This document shows positions 32,443 to 41,607 of a stretch of 64,000 nucleotides of DNA, in pieces. Under the pieces are notes generated by a model. That model was not told where the DNA came from, did no database searches, and saw only the letters and a list, made by a program, of their open reading frames with translations. The position numbers and the translations under genes were made by a program. This DNA is from Chthoniobacter sp. (GTDB taxonomy: Bacteria > Verrucomicrobiota > Verrucomicrobiia > Chthoniobacterales > Chthoniobacteraceae), in NCBI GenBank assembly GCA_021414005.1, contig JAIOPH010000035.1:97419-161418 (forward strand). The letters are read 5' to 3'. Position 1 is the first letter of the stretch. Each line of letters opens with the position of its first letter.

Positions 32443-33974
32443 CGCGGCGGCCTCCCTGGTGGGCGCGGCGGCGGACGCCGCAACGCGGGCCTGCGCCCGA
32501 CCAGTTTCACTGCCTGGGCCGCGAGGTGCTTTACCGCAAAAGACCCGATGACCAGCGCCGCGACCGTGGGCAGGAGCGCCGTGGTGAAAACGAAAAGGCT
32601 GCGCATGGAAATGACCGACGCGAAAAAGCCCGACGAATAAATCAGGATGCCCAGTTCGGAATTACGCATCGAGGCGAGGAAGTTCCACCAGCCCGTCAGC
32701 GCGCCGAAGAATAACCCGGTCACCAGCACCGCGATCAAGCCGCCGGACATGTAGGCTTCGCCGACAAAACTCGCGGAAATCGTCAACCCCTCGACGCCGA
32801 GCGCCTCCTCGATCGAACTGCTGAGTCCTTCCGGCTTTCCTTTCCACATTGCGCGCGGGATCGGGCGGATCAGCGCGGTATAGGGAATCTCGAAACCGAG
32901 GTAGGGCTTCTTGTGCGGGAAGACCTGCACGAGCCGGCAGATTGCATAGAGGTTGTAGTCCACGAAGAGCGTCCGCTCCGGCTTGTTCAGTGGATCGTAA
33001 CGGTTGTTGATGTAGTTCGTGAAACCGACCGAGCGGAACTCGAGCATGAAGTAGGTCGCGAAAACCATGACCACGGCGCTGCCCGCGCAGAGTGCCACCA
33101 ATTCGCGCTGCCGCTGGCCGGAGAGAGCAAAGGCGTAGCCGATGAGGAACGTCACGAGATACGAGCAGAAGATGTTTCGCGTCCCGCTCGTGAAGCCATA
33201 AAAGGCGGTGAAGGCCAGCGCCACACACACGAGGAAAATTTGCACCCGCGGATAGCGGTGCCGCCGGGCGATCATGATGCCGGCGAGCGGCGGGATCAGG
33301 TAAATGAAGAGTCCCAATTCCACGAGCAGCGCCTTCCAGTCGCCGAATTTTCCACGCTGCCACGGCTGCGTAAAACGCGGCTCCATGAAGTAGTACACCA
33401 TTTCACTGATGTCGAAATTCACGGCCGCGAACATGTGCAGATACCCAATGGCGAAGCAGGACCAGAAGATCACGACCATCCAGAGGTGCGGCACTTCGCG
33501 CGTCAGCGTCTCGGCAAAAGGCTGGCGGCGGACATGGATGAAATGCCGGCCCACGAGCAGTCCGACGAAGCCGAGCAGCACGACGAGCGTCGCCTCGTGC
33601 GTGGTCCGCGGGTCGATCATCGCGTCGAAGGTGGGCTGCGGAAAAAGGAACTCGAAAAGCGTGAGAAAGTAGAACGCGAGGATGGCCATCACGTCTGCGC
33701 GGATGAGGTTCCTCGGGCCGCCGGCGCGAAAGTCCAAACCGAGCGAGACGAGCAGGCTAAAGCCCGTGCCGATGGCCGCGATGCGGCCGATCGTGGAAGG
33801 GAGCGCGCCATTCATCAACAGCCCGCTGATGACGATACCGGCCAGCGCGGCGAGCGTGCCGTGGAGATTCGGCCGGGGCCGGTCGCCCTCGCCGGGCGTG
33901 AAGTCCGCGGGCACCTGGCGCTGCGGCGGGCGCGGCGCGGGCCGTGGATTGATGGGCCGGGGAAAAATGTTCAT
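32439..33974 (-). CDS. Polytopic membrane protein, Wzy/O-antigen-polymerase-like
   Basis: 511 residues from the ATG at 33974. A Pro-rich cytosolic start is followed by about 10-12 membrane helices with a large loop around residues 300-380 (FRSVGFTNYINNRYDPLNKP), and a Pro/Arg-rich tail. Conserved Arg residues in loops and the helix pattern suit an oligosaccharide-repeat polymerase (Wzy/EpsG-like) of a Wzx/Wzy pathway. Polymerases diverge strongly, so the call rests on topology and its place among glycosyltransferases. No flippase gene is present in the window. Confidence 0.7.
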   Translation of the reverse strand: MNIFPRPINPRPAPRPPQRQVPADFTPGEGDRPRPNLHGTLAALAGIVISGLLMNGALPSTIGRIAAIGTGFSLLVSLGLDFRAGGPRNLIRADVMAILAFYFLTLFEFLFPQPTFDAMIDPRTTHEATLVVLLGFVGLLVGRHFIHVRRQPFAETLTREVPHLWMVVIFWSCFAIGYLHMFAAVNFDISEMVYYFMEPRFTQPWQRGKFGDWKALLVELGLFIYLIPPLAGIMIARRHRYPRVQIFLVCVALAFTAFYGFTSGTRNIFCSYLVTFLIGYAFALSGQRQRELVALCAGSAVVMVFATYFMLEFRSVGFTNYINNRYDPLNKPERTLFVDYNLYAICRLVQVFPHKKPYLGFEIPYTALIRPIPRAMWKGKPEGLSSSIEEALGVEGLTISASFVGEAYMSGGLIAVLVTGLFFGALTGWWNFLASMRNSELGILIYSSGFFASVISMRSLFVFTTALLPTVAALVIGSFAVKHLAAQAVKLVGRRPALRRPPPRPPGRPPR

Positions 33975-35101
33975 GCGAGTGCGGACTGGCTGAGCGTGAT
34001 GAGCGTTTGCGCGGGCGCGTTCCATCCGAAGTTGGCGGTGACGCGGCGCGGGTGTTCGGCCCACCACGCGAGTTCGGCGGCGAGTGCCGCGGCGTCGCGC
34101 GCGGGAAAAATGGAACCGTTGTCACGGTGGCGCACGTAGTCCCCGCCACCAACCGCGTCGCTGACAATGGCGGGCAGCCCGCAGTTCAGCGCCTGCGGCA
34201 CGACCAGCCCGAAGCCTTCCTCCAGCGACGGCAGCACCAGCACCGAGCCCGCGCGAAAAGCGTCCGCCAGTTCCGGCTGCGCGACCGCGCCATGAAAGTG
34301 CAGCTTCGCCGCGCCGCGATACTCTGCGAGATCGCGCTGGGCCTCGCCGAGCACCGCGCCATAGCAGTCCACATTCCAGTCCGCGCGCCCCGCGAGCGTC
34401 AGCGCGGCGAGCAGCGTCTGGAGTCCTTTGCGCAGACCGAGCTGGCCGGCGAAGACGATGCGAAAGCCGTCGGCTGGGCGGACAGATGCCGGATGAAAGA
34501 TACGCGTATCCGCGCCGTAGGGTACGAGCCAGATGCGCTCGCGCGGAATGCTGAGGGCGAGAAGTTGCTCACGCACTACGGTCGAGGCGGCGCAGTGGAA
34601 ATCAGCGAGGGCGTATTCCTCGTCCTCACGCGTGAAGTAGTCGGCGTCGTAAGGACACACGTCCTCCAGCTTCAGCCCGACGCGCGCGTATTCCGGCTCC
34701 ATGATTTTCACCCACGTCCGCACCGGACCGGTGGCGTGATTGAGCACCGTGCGAATGCCGAGCCGGCGTGCGGCGCGAAAGGTGTGCAGGCATTGGCCGG
34801 GCAGGCCGTGGATGAAGTCGCACGGCTCCAGATGCGCGCCGGTCCAGCGGTCGAAGCCGCGGTCCTGCCAAAGAAAGAGCCGACGCGAACTCGGGCGCAA
34901 CTTCTCCGGCGCAAACTTGAGCAGGCCATAGACGACGTTGGTCCGCAGGCTGTGGGTGCGGACTTCCAGCGGGTCCGCGTCTGCGCCAAGTTTCCATTCC
35001 GGATAGCCGGAGTAGTAGCAGCCGAGCGCGCCGGCGCGCGCCAGCTCCACCGCGAGCGGGAAGACGTGGCAGGGATTGGTCGCGGCGAGGGAAATCTTCA
35101 C
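33971..35101 (-). CDS. Glycosyltransferase family 4 (GTG start)
   Basis: 376 residues beginning at GTG (35099-35101), which overlaps the stop of the GT2 gene upstream as GTGA; translation starts KISLAATNPCHVFPLAVELA. The C-terminal domain has IVFAGQLGLRKGLQTLLAAL and the donor motif LEEGFGLVVPQALNCG. The fold and motifs are those of retaining GT4 enzymes. It also overlaps the Wzy-like gene by ATGA. Confidence 0.86.
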   Translation of the reverse strand: MKISLAATNPCHVFPLAVELARAGALGCYYSGYPEWKLGADADPLEVRTHSLRTNVVYGLLKFAPEKLRPSSRRLFLWQDRGFDRWTGAHLEPCDFIHGLPGQCLHTFRAARRLGIRTVLNHATGPVRTWVKIMEPEYARVGLKLEDVCPYDADYFTREDEEYALADFHCAASTVVREQLLALSIPRERIWLVPYGADTRIFHPASVRPADGFRIVFAGQLGLRKGLQTLLAALTLAGRADWNVDCYGAVLGEAQRDLAEYRGAAKLHFHGAVAQPELADAFRAGSVLVLPSLEEGFGLVVPQALNCGLPAIVSDAVGGGDYVRHRDNGSIFPARDAAALAAELAWWAEHPRRVTANFGWNAPAQTLITLSQSALA

Positions 35102-36015
35102 GCGGCGGTTCCTCCGAATTTCGCTGTCCACTCCGCCTCCTCGCGGATCGGCGTCCGCACCAGGCGCATCCACGCGAGATAGCGCGGCCACGGCAGTGGA
35201 CGCCGCGCGGCGAGGCACTGTGGCACGCCGGCGAGCGCGGCCAGCCACCAGCTCGGCTCGCGCACTGCCCAGGCCAGCCCGCGCGACCACGCGTAGCGAA
35301 ACTGCCGCGCCGCGCGGAAAAGCGCGACGCCCGCAAGCTGTGGTGCCGGGCAGCGCAATAGCACGCTCCAGAATTCATTGCGCGCGTGGCGCTGGTGAGT
35401 GCGCACCTCGTTGCGTTGCGCGCTCGTGAAATGATGGCGGATGCACAGCGCAGGCTCGTGCCGCACTTCCCAGCCGGCGGCGACACAGCGCAGAGCGAAG
35501 TCCGGCTCCTCGTACGCGTGAAAGAAAAAGTCCGGGTAGCCGCCGAGTTCGCGAAACGCTGCGCGCCGGATGGCCGCGCCGGAATTGGCAAAGCTGCCGA
35601 CGAATTCCGCCGGGCCGAAATCCATGGCGCTTAGCGTGGCGGGAAACTCGTCGGTCCGCTGGGGAAAGGACGCGACGGCGAGCCGCGGACGCGCGGCGAA
35701 AAGCTCGCGCACCCGCGCGATGAAGTCGCCGTCGAGCGGATAGCTGTCGTCGTCGAGGCTGACCAAGACCTCGCAGTCGCAGGCTTCGGCCATGGCGTTG
35801 CGCGAGGGGATCGAGCCGCGCGCCGCGTTCTGCTCAATCAACCGCACGACCGGATGCGCCGCGCGCACCATTGCGACGGTGCCATCCGTGCAACCGTCGG
35901 CGGCGACGATGATTTCATCTGGCGCGGGAGCGAGCCGGGCCAGCGCGGCGAGCGTTCGCGTGAGGTCGGCGCAGCGGTTGTGCGTGGCGATGCAGATGCC
36001 GACGGTGACGCTCAT
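35098..36015 (-). CDS. Glycosyltransferase family 2
   Basis: 305 residues from the ATG at 36015. Inverting GT-A fold: VGICIATHNRCADLTRTLAA, EIIVAADGCTDGT, then the metal-binding VSLDDDSYPLD (DDD) and an acceptor-loop YEEPDFALRC (the ED motif). The C-terminal 70 residues are Arg/Trp-rich and may contact the membrane. Overlaps: ATGA with the acyltransferase gene upstream and GTGA with the next GT4 gene. Confidence 0.88.
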   Translation of the reverse strand: MSVTVGICIATHNRCADLTRTLAALARLAPAPDEIIVAADGCTDGTVAMVRAAHPVVRLIEQNAARGSIPSRNAMAEACDCEVLVSLDDDSYPLDGDFIARVRELFAARPRLAVASFPQRTDEFPATLSAMDFGPAEFVGSFANSGAAIRRAAFRELGGYPDFFFHAYEEPDFALRCVAAGWEVRHEPALCIRHHFTSAQRNEVRTHQRHARNEFWSVLLRCPAPQLAGVALFRAARQFRYAWSRGLAWAVREPSWWLAALAGVPQCLAARRPLPWPRYLAWMRLVRTPIREEAEWTAKFGGTAA

Positions 36016-36548
36016 GCGGAGACCGGTTTCAAAACGCGCGCCGGATTGCCGACCGCGATCACGCCGCCGGGGAGCGATTTCGTCACGACGCTGCCCGCGC
36101 CGACGACCGTGCCCTCGCCGATGCTCACACCTTTCAGCACTGTAACATGCGCGCCGAGCCAGCACCGCGCGCCGATGCGAACCGGTGCCGAGATGAGCGT
36201 GCCGTCGGCGGGCTTCGCGCCGGTCTGCACGGCGTGATCGTGGTCCGTGATGTAGCAAAATGGGCCGATCATCGCGTACTCGCCGACTTCGATAGCGGCG
36301 CTGGCGTCGAGCATGGTGTGGCGGTTGATGTAAACGCCCGCGCCGATGACCAGTCGCGCGGCCTCGCCGGTGAGCAGCAGCGTGACGCCGCGATCCAGCG
36401 CTACCCCGGCGGCAAGCGTGACGCCGCGCGGATGCCGCGGGATTTCCACCGCCCGCAGTGCCACATGTCCGAGGATGCGCACGCCGCGCGCGCGCTGCCA
36501 CGCGATGCGCAGACGCGAGGCGATTCCGTCAGCGAGGCGGGTGATCAT
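36012..36548 (-). CDS. Hexapeptide-repeat (LbH) acyltransferase
   Basis: 178 residues from the ATG at 36548. The left-handed beta-helix hexapeptides run from about residue 50 to 165: LVIGAGVYINRHTMLDASA, YAMIGPFCYITDHDH and ARCWLGAHVTVLKGVSIGEG. The His in ITDHDH is the usual catalytic base in sugar O-acetyltransferases of the NodL/WbbJ/Maa type. It probably acetylates a sugar of the surface glycan, using acetyl-CoA in the cytoplasm. ATGA overlaps on both sides. Confidence 0.9.
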   Translation of the reverse strand: MITRLADGIASRLRIAWQRARGVRILGHVALRAVEIPRHPRGVTLAAGVALDRGVTLLLTGEAARLVIGAGVYINRHTMLDASAAIEVGEYAMIGPFCYITDHDHAVQTGAKPADGTLISAPVRIGARCWLGAHVTVLKGVSIGEGTVVGAGSVVTKSLPGGVIAVGNPARVLKPVSA

Positions 36549-37585
36549 GCGAGCGATTGATAGAGTTCGAGGGTGCGCGCGGCAATCTTCGGCCACGCCA
36601 GTTCCCCGGCGCGCTGGCGCGCGCCGGTGCCCAGCTCGCTCTGGAGCGCGGAGGATTCGCCGAGACGTCGGAGCACGCTGACAACTTCACGACCGTCGCC
36701 CGGCGCGGTGAGGAGAGCGCACGATGAGTCCAAGTATTCAGGGATGCCGCCGACGCGCTCGGAGACCACGGGCAGGCCGCAGGCGATGGCCTCGAGGACG
36801 ACGTTGTTCGCGGTGGCCTGCTCCGCGAGGTGGAGGAGGCAGGATGCGCCGCGGTAGCGGGCGAGCAGGGCGGTGTCGTCGAGACCGTGGAAAAAGCGGA
36901 CGTTCGGAAGGCCGTGAAATTTTTCCGCGACAGCCGCGGGGCCGACAATCTCGAAACGCAGCCGCGGGGTGTTTGCGAGTTGCGCGCACACTTCGCGGAG
37001 GAGCGTGAAATTGCGACGGTAACCGCCGACCGAAAGAGCCACGAACTCGCTGGTGTCACGTGCCGGAGGCGGAGAAAAATAGTCGGTGTCCACCCCGTGC
37101 GGCAGGAAATGAATCCGCGCGTCGGCTACGCCCGCGGCGCGAAAATATGCACGCTGCGTTTCGCTCATGAGGATGATGGCGGCGGCACGGCGCAGGCGGC
37201 GTGGATGGCGGATCACGGACGGGAGCTGGTCGGCGCAGTTGTGGACGGTGGCGACGAGGCGATGGCGGCGGTCATTGAGCAGCAGATCCAGAAATCCTAG
37301 ATCGCGGTCGGCCCAGAGAAAATGCACGATCCCCTCGAAGCCACGGCGCAGCCGCCGCCACGCGAGCCACTCCAGCTTCGCGCACCCGCCGAGATACCAG
37401 CGCGTAAACGCAACCCGCCGCGCCGCGCCCGCGGCCAGTCTCGGCCAGCCGCCCGGAGGATCGAGTCGCGGCGCGGTGACGCTCTCCGCCTGCGGCAAAT
37501 AGCCCGCGAGAAGATGGTAGCCGGAGTGCCGCGCGAGCTGGGCGTCGATGGTGGAAAGCAGCAGATGGGGAGGCGTGGCAGACAT
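36545..37585 (-). CDS. Glycosyltransferase family 4
   Basis: 346 residues from the ATG at 37585 (MSATPPHLLLSTIDAQLARH). The C-terminal GT4 domain has FVALSVGGYRRNFTLLREVC, and the donor motif is ATANNVVLEAIACGLP with Asn in place of the first Glu, so it may use an altered donor-binding mode. It overlaps its upstream neighbour's stop as TGATG and its downstream gene as ATGA. Confidence 0.84.
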   Translation of the reverse strand: MSATPPHLLLSTIDAQLARHSGYHLLAGYLPQAESVTAPRLDPPGGWPRLAAGAARRVAFTRWYLGGCAKLEWLAWRRLRRGFEGIVHFLWADRDLGFLDLLLNDRRHRLVATVHNCADQLPSVIRHPRRLRRAAAIILMSETQRAYFRAAGVADARIHFLPHGVDTDYFSPPPARDTSEFVALSVGGYRRNFTLLREVCAQLANTPRLRFEIVGPAAVAEKFHGLPNVRFFHGLDDTALLARYRGASCLLHLAEQATANNVVLEAIACGLPVVSERVGGIPEYLDSSCALLTAPGDGREVVSVLRRLGESSALQSELGTGARQRAGELAWPKIAARTLELYQSLA

Positions 37586-38508
37586 CAGCGGAGCCAGCGG
37601 GCGACGCGCTCGGCACCGGCAAAGCCGAGCACCTGATAGAGCGCGCGATACGAAGCCGGCGCGGCCGGGCCGGAAGGGACGATCATGCCGCGCGCCCGCC
37701 GCGCCGCGTGGTAGGTCGCCGCGCCGGCAAGATCTTCGCGCGCCCAGGTGCGGGACATTTCGAAACAGGCCCGGCCCAGCGCATCCGCATGAGCCGGTTG
37801 CGCCAGTCCGCGCTCGGCGAGCCACGCCTGCAGTTGGTCGAGCAGGCCGGTTTTCACCTCGATGACCTTCCGCGGATCGCGCCGGCAGAGCGTCTGCTCC
37901 GACCACAGGCGATAGACGGCGTGGGGCGTGGGCGCGAAGACGAATCGTAATCCCGCCTGCAGCGCACGGAGGTAAAGCTCGTGCTCCTGGCAGCACGGCT
38001 GGTCCTCCTTCCAACCGCCGAGAGCATCGAGCGCGGACTTGCGCCAGAGGCATCCGCCGGTCTGTGGGAGCTGCCAGGTGATCCACTGGATGAAGAGGTC
38101 GTGCTGAGTCTCGATGACGCCGCGCTCCCGTGTGCCGGTGCGCGTGTCTTCCATCCACGTCGGGCTGTAAATGATGTCGGCATGAGCGCCGCCGTCCGTT
38201 TCGTTCAATTGCTGCGCGAGCTTTTCCGGTTCGAGGTAGTCGTCGGCATCGAGGAATTGCACCCATTCCCCGCGGGCTTCGCGGAGCGCGCAGTTGCGGG
38301 CGTGATTGCCGCCGCGGTGCGCGTTCGCGAGCACTCGCACCGCCCCGCCGAAACTGCGCGCCACTTCCACGGAGTCGTCGGTCGAGCCGTCGTCCGCCAC
38401 GATGACCTCCGTGGACTGCCAGGTCTGCGTGAGCGCGGACTCGATGGCGGCCCGCAGCCAGCGGCCACTGTTGAAGCACGGGATGGCGATGGTGATGAGC
38501 GCGGGCAT
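37585..38508 (-). CDS. Glycosyltransferase family 2
   Basis: 307 residues from the ATG at 38508. Clear GT-A fold: ITIAIPCFNSGRWLRAAIES, EVIVADDGSTDDS, the acceptor-side GGNHARNCALREARGEWVQF and the DxD motif FLDADDY. It begins 16 bases after the asparagine-synthetase stop and shares the TGATG junction with the next gene. Typical chain-building or branch-adding enzyme of capsule/EPS loci. Confidence 0.9.
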   Translation of the reverse strand: MPALITIAIPCFNSGRWLRAAIESALTQTWQSTEVIVADDGSTDDSVEVARSFGGAVRVLANAHRGGNHARNCALREARGEWVQFLDADDYLEPEKLAQQLNETDGGAHADIIYSPTWMEDTRTGTRERGVIETQHDLFIQWITWQLPQTGGCLWRKSALDALGGWKEDQPCCQEHELYLRALQAGLRFVFAPTPHAVYRLWSEQTLCRRDPRKVIEVKTGLLDQLQAWLAERGLAQPAHADALGRACFEMSRTWAREDLAGAATYHAARRARGMIVPSGPAAPASYRALYQVLGFAGAERVARWLR

Positions 38509-38524
38509 CAGTGCGAAACGGAAA

Positions 38525-40399
38525 TCAGCATGGCGAACGCATTTTGGCGGACCAAATTTCGTAAAGCCACAGGGCGAAGAGTGGGCGCGCGCCGTCCCAG
38601 GCACCGGAGAGAAAATCGTTCCATGCTGTGCGGAGGAGCGAGCGGTCGAGGTAGTCGAGGCACGCGGCATTGGGCGAAAGCAGCGTGTCCTCGAGCGCGG
38701 CGCGCAGCGGACCGGTGAACCACGCGCGCAGGGGCACGGGGAAACCGCGCTTCGGGCGGTTGAGCGGCTCGTTCAGCTTCCGTGCGAGGCAGTGGCGGAG
38801 GACGAATTTCCCCGGACCGCCCGGAGGTAGCTTCAGCGCGGAAGGGATGCGCGCGGCGAGTTCCGCGACGCGCAGATCGAGCAGCGGTGTGCGCAGTTCG
38901 ATGGACGCGCCCATGCTCATTTTGTCGGCCTTTTGCAGCAGCGACTCGGCGAGCTGCCAGTCGAGGTCGAGCGTGAGCAACTGGCTGAGCGTGTCGCGCT
39001 GTGGCAGCACCATGCACCGCGCAAGGTCGTCGGTCCGCTGACGCAGGCGGCGGAGTTGGTCGGGCGTGAGACCGCGCGGGGTGCGCACGTCGCCGGGCAG
39101 GCCTTCGAGGCGGAGGGAAAGTGCCTCGCTGCCGCGCTCGCGGTGGGCCCGGCTCAGGAGCCGGTGCCAGCGCGAAGGTGCCGCTCCGTCGTCATCGGAA
39201 GGCAGGAGCGGGGTGAGCTGGCGCAGTTTTTCCGAGCGCTCGATCGTGGACAGCATGCCGAGATAGCGCGCGTCGTAGCCGCCGAAAAGTTCGTCCGACC
39301 CTTCGCCGGAGAGCAGCACTTTCACATGCTGGCGGGCGAGTTCGCAGACCTTCAGCACGGCGAAGGTGGCGGGATCGCCGACTGGCTCGTCGAGATGCCA
39401 GGCGATGCGTTCGATGCTCTCCACCAAGTCGCGGTCGGTGAGTTCCAGGGTGTGATGGCGCGAGCCGATTTCACGCGCGGTTTCCGCTGCGCCGAGCGTC
39501 TCGGAATCCGCGCCGCCGAAGCCGACGGTGAAAGTCTGCATGCCGCTCGGTTGCAGCTCCTGCGCGTAGGCGGAGACGGTGCGGCTGTCCAGCCCGCTGC
39601 TCAGCAGCACGCCCACGGGCACGTCCGCGCGCAGGTGCATTTGCACCGAGTCGCGCAGCGTGGTGTCGAGCGCCTCGACGGCAGCATCCAACTCGATGAG
39701 ATCGGGCGCGGCGGTGAGATCGTAGTGCCAGTAGCGATACGGCGTGGCGGTGCCGAAGTCGGCCAGCGGCAGGCTGAGAAAGTGACCGGCTCCGAGTTTA
39801 TGAATGTGCCGGAAATGCGTCCGCGGGCAGGGGAGCGAAAGCCACGAAACGTAGTCGGGCAGGGCGTCGGCATCACGGTCGCGGCTGATCCACGGGAGCG
39901 TGAGGAGCGCTTTTAGCTCGGAGGCAAAGGCGAAGCTGCCGCCGGCGCGCGAATAGTAGAGCGGCTTTTGACCAAAATGGTCACGGGCGATGAGCAGGCG
40001 GTTTTTTCGCGTGTCGAAAATGGCGAACGCAAACATCCCGCGGAGTTGCGCAAACATGGCCACGCCGACCTCTTCGTAGAGGTGGACGAGCACCTCGGTA
40101 TCGGAGTGCGTGCGGAAAACGTGGCCCGCAGCGGTGAGCTGTGCGGTCAATTCCACGTAGTTGTAGATCTCCCCGTTGAAAACAATCCCGATGGTATGGT
40201 CCTCATTCCAGACGGGCTGCCCGCCGCCTTCGAGATCAATGATGCTCAGCCGCCGCATGCCAAGCGCGAGGCCGGGCAGGACGTGGGTGCCCGCGCCGTC
40301 CGGGCCGCGATGCACGATGCTTGCGAGCATCCGATCGAGATGCGCGCCACATTCCTCGGCGGAGCGGCCGGGCGCTATGAAACCGGCGATGCCGCACAT
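38525..40399 (-). CDS. asnB: Asparagine synthetase (glutamine-hydrolysing), EPS-locus type
   Basis: 624 residues from the ATG at 40399. The N-terminal glutaminase domain begins MCGIAGFIAPGR with the nucleophile Cys2 (after Met removal), plus VHRGPDGAG and NGEIYNY. The synthetase domain has the ATP loop LLSSGLDSRT, GEGSDELFGGYDAR and a C-terminal RGFPVPLRAWF. Many polysaccharide loci carry such an AsnB-like enzyme, thought to amidate a sugar carboxyl or a peptide substituent rather than make free asparagine. The start lies 25 bases within the upstream GT gene. Confidence 0.93.
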   Translation of the reverse strand: MCGIAGFIAPGRSAEECGAHLDRMLASIVHRGPDGAGTHVLPGLALGMRRLSIIDLEGGGQPVWNEDHTIGIVFNGEIYNYVELTAQLTAAGHVFRTHSDTEVLVHLYEEVGVAMFAQLRGMFAFAIFDTRKNRLLIARDHFGQKPLYYSRAGGSFAFASELKALLTLPWISRDRDADALPDYVSWLSLPCPRTHFRHIHKLGAGHFLSLPLADFGTATPYRYWHYDLTAAPDLIELDAAVEALDTTLRDSVQMHLRADVPVGVLLSSGLDSRTVSAYAQELQPSGMQTFTVGFGGADSETLGAAETAREIGSRHHTLELTDRDLVESIERIAWHLDEPVGDPATFAVLKVCELARQHVKVLLSGEGSDELFGGYDARYLGMLSTIERSEKLRQLTPLLPSDDDGAAPSRWHRLLSRAHRERGSEALSLRLEGLPGDVRTPRGLTPDQLRRLRQRTDDLARCMVLPQRDTLSQLLTLDLDWQLAESLLQKADKMSMGASIELRTPLLDLRVAELAARIPSALKLPPGGPGKFVLRHCLARKLNEPLNRPKRGFPVPLRAWFTGPLRAALEDTLLSPNAACLDYLDRSLLRTAWNDFLSGAWDGARPLFALWLYEIWSAKMRSPC

Positions 40400-41466
40400 G
40401 GCTGTGGTGTGGGGTTGGAGTGAGGGCCGCCGAGCACGCGCGCATAAACCTCGGCGGTGGCCCGGGCGACGCGCGACCACGCGGTGGCGGCGCGCCATTC
40501 CGCGGCGGCGGTAAAACTGGGAGCGGTGCCGAGGGCGGCGGCCAGTGCGGAGGGAAAGTCGGTGGCGAAAGTTTCGAAGCGCTGGACCCACGGGCTCGGC
40601 TCGGCGAGATCCACGGTGTTCAACCGGCGTGGAATGAGGATGGGCACGCCCCACGAGCGGGCGAGGGACGCCGCACCGGAGGTGAAGATTTGGCGGTAGT
40701 TAAAAAGCACGGTGTCGGCGGCGGAAAGCCATACGCGGAGCTGCTCGTCGGAGAGCCAGCCGAGGTGGAGGCGCACTCCGGCGAGGCCGCCGGCGAGGGC
40801 TGAAAGGCGGGCCGCATAGTCCGGGTCGCATGGATTCCCGACGACGATGAGTGTGGCCGCAGGCTGCGCTGCCTGCCAGTGGGCGAGCACTTCCTCGATG
40901 CCCTTGTACGGCTCCACCGTGCCGAACATCAGGCACACGGGGCCGTCGGGCAGACCGAGTTGCCGGGCGGCTTCGGCGCGCGGCAGGGGTTCGCCGAGCG
41001 GCGGGGAGAGGTCGCCGTGCGGGATGACGTGAATTTTTTCCGAGGCGAGCCGGTGGTGCCCGATGAGGACATCGCGCGCCGGGGCGGAATGCGCGATGAC
41101 CGCCTGCGCGCGGGTGAACGGGACACGGGCATTGCGTGCCCCGCAAAACTCGCCTGCGCGATTGTGTGGCTCGAGATTGTGCGCCGTGACCACGAGCGGA
41201 TGCCGCCGCGTGGCGAGCGCGAGATCGCTGCCGAAACGCGCCTGCCGCCACCAGTCGAGGCCGTCCTTTTTGCGCGGATAGTAGGCCTCCGGCCAGTGCA
41301 GGTGGAGAACGTCAAACGCGCGCGTTTTCACCAGCCGGGAAAGGGCCAGCACGCGCTTGTAATCGCTGAGAAAATCCACGTCCACGCCCAGCCCTCCAAG
41401 AGCCTCCGCCAGGAGCGTCTGATACGGCACACCGGCACGCCAGTCGGGTGCAAAGAGAACCCTCAT
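40375..41466 (-). CDS. Glycosyltransferase family 4, first gene of the polysaccharide operon
   Basis: 363 residues from the ATG at 41466. N-terminal domain MRVLFAPDWRAGVPYQTLLA; donor domain VCLMFGTVEPYKGIEEVLAH. The E-x7-E motif is not obvious: the region reads NYRQIFTSGAASLARSWGVP, as in GT4 sub-groups that recognise other donors. The 141 bases upstream hold no gene and should contain the operon promoter. Confidence 0.84.
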   Translation of the reverse strand: MRVLFAPDWRAGVPYQTLLAEALGGLGVDVDFLSDYKRVLALSRLVKTRAFDVLHLHWPEAYYPRKKDGLDWWRQARFGSDLALATRRHPLVVTAHNLEPHNRAGEFCGARNARVPFTRAQAVIAHSAPARDVLIGHHRLASEKIHVIPHGDLSPPLGEPLPRAEAARQLGLPDGPVCLMFGTVEPYKGIEEVLAHWQAAQPAATLIVVGNPCDPDYAARLSALAGGLAGVRLHLGWLSDEQLRVWLSAADTVLFNYRQIFTSGAASLARSWGVPILIPRRLNTVDLAEPSPWVQRFETFATDFPSALAAALGTAPSFTAAAEWRAATAWSRVARATAEVYARVLGGPHSNPTPQPCAASPVS

Positions 41467-41607
41467 CGCGGCGGGTACGTAGGGCTGAAAATGGACGGGA
41501 CGCGGCGCATGGGCAGGCTCTGGCAGAAAATGCAGTACGGGTCTAGCAAATGCCAAGCCAGCGCCCCGTGTCAGGTCCGAGATTTTGCCACGCCAAGGCC
41601 GGTCCCT

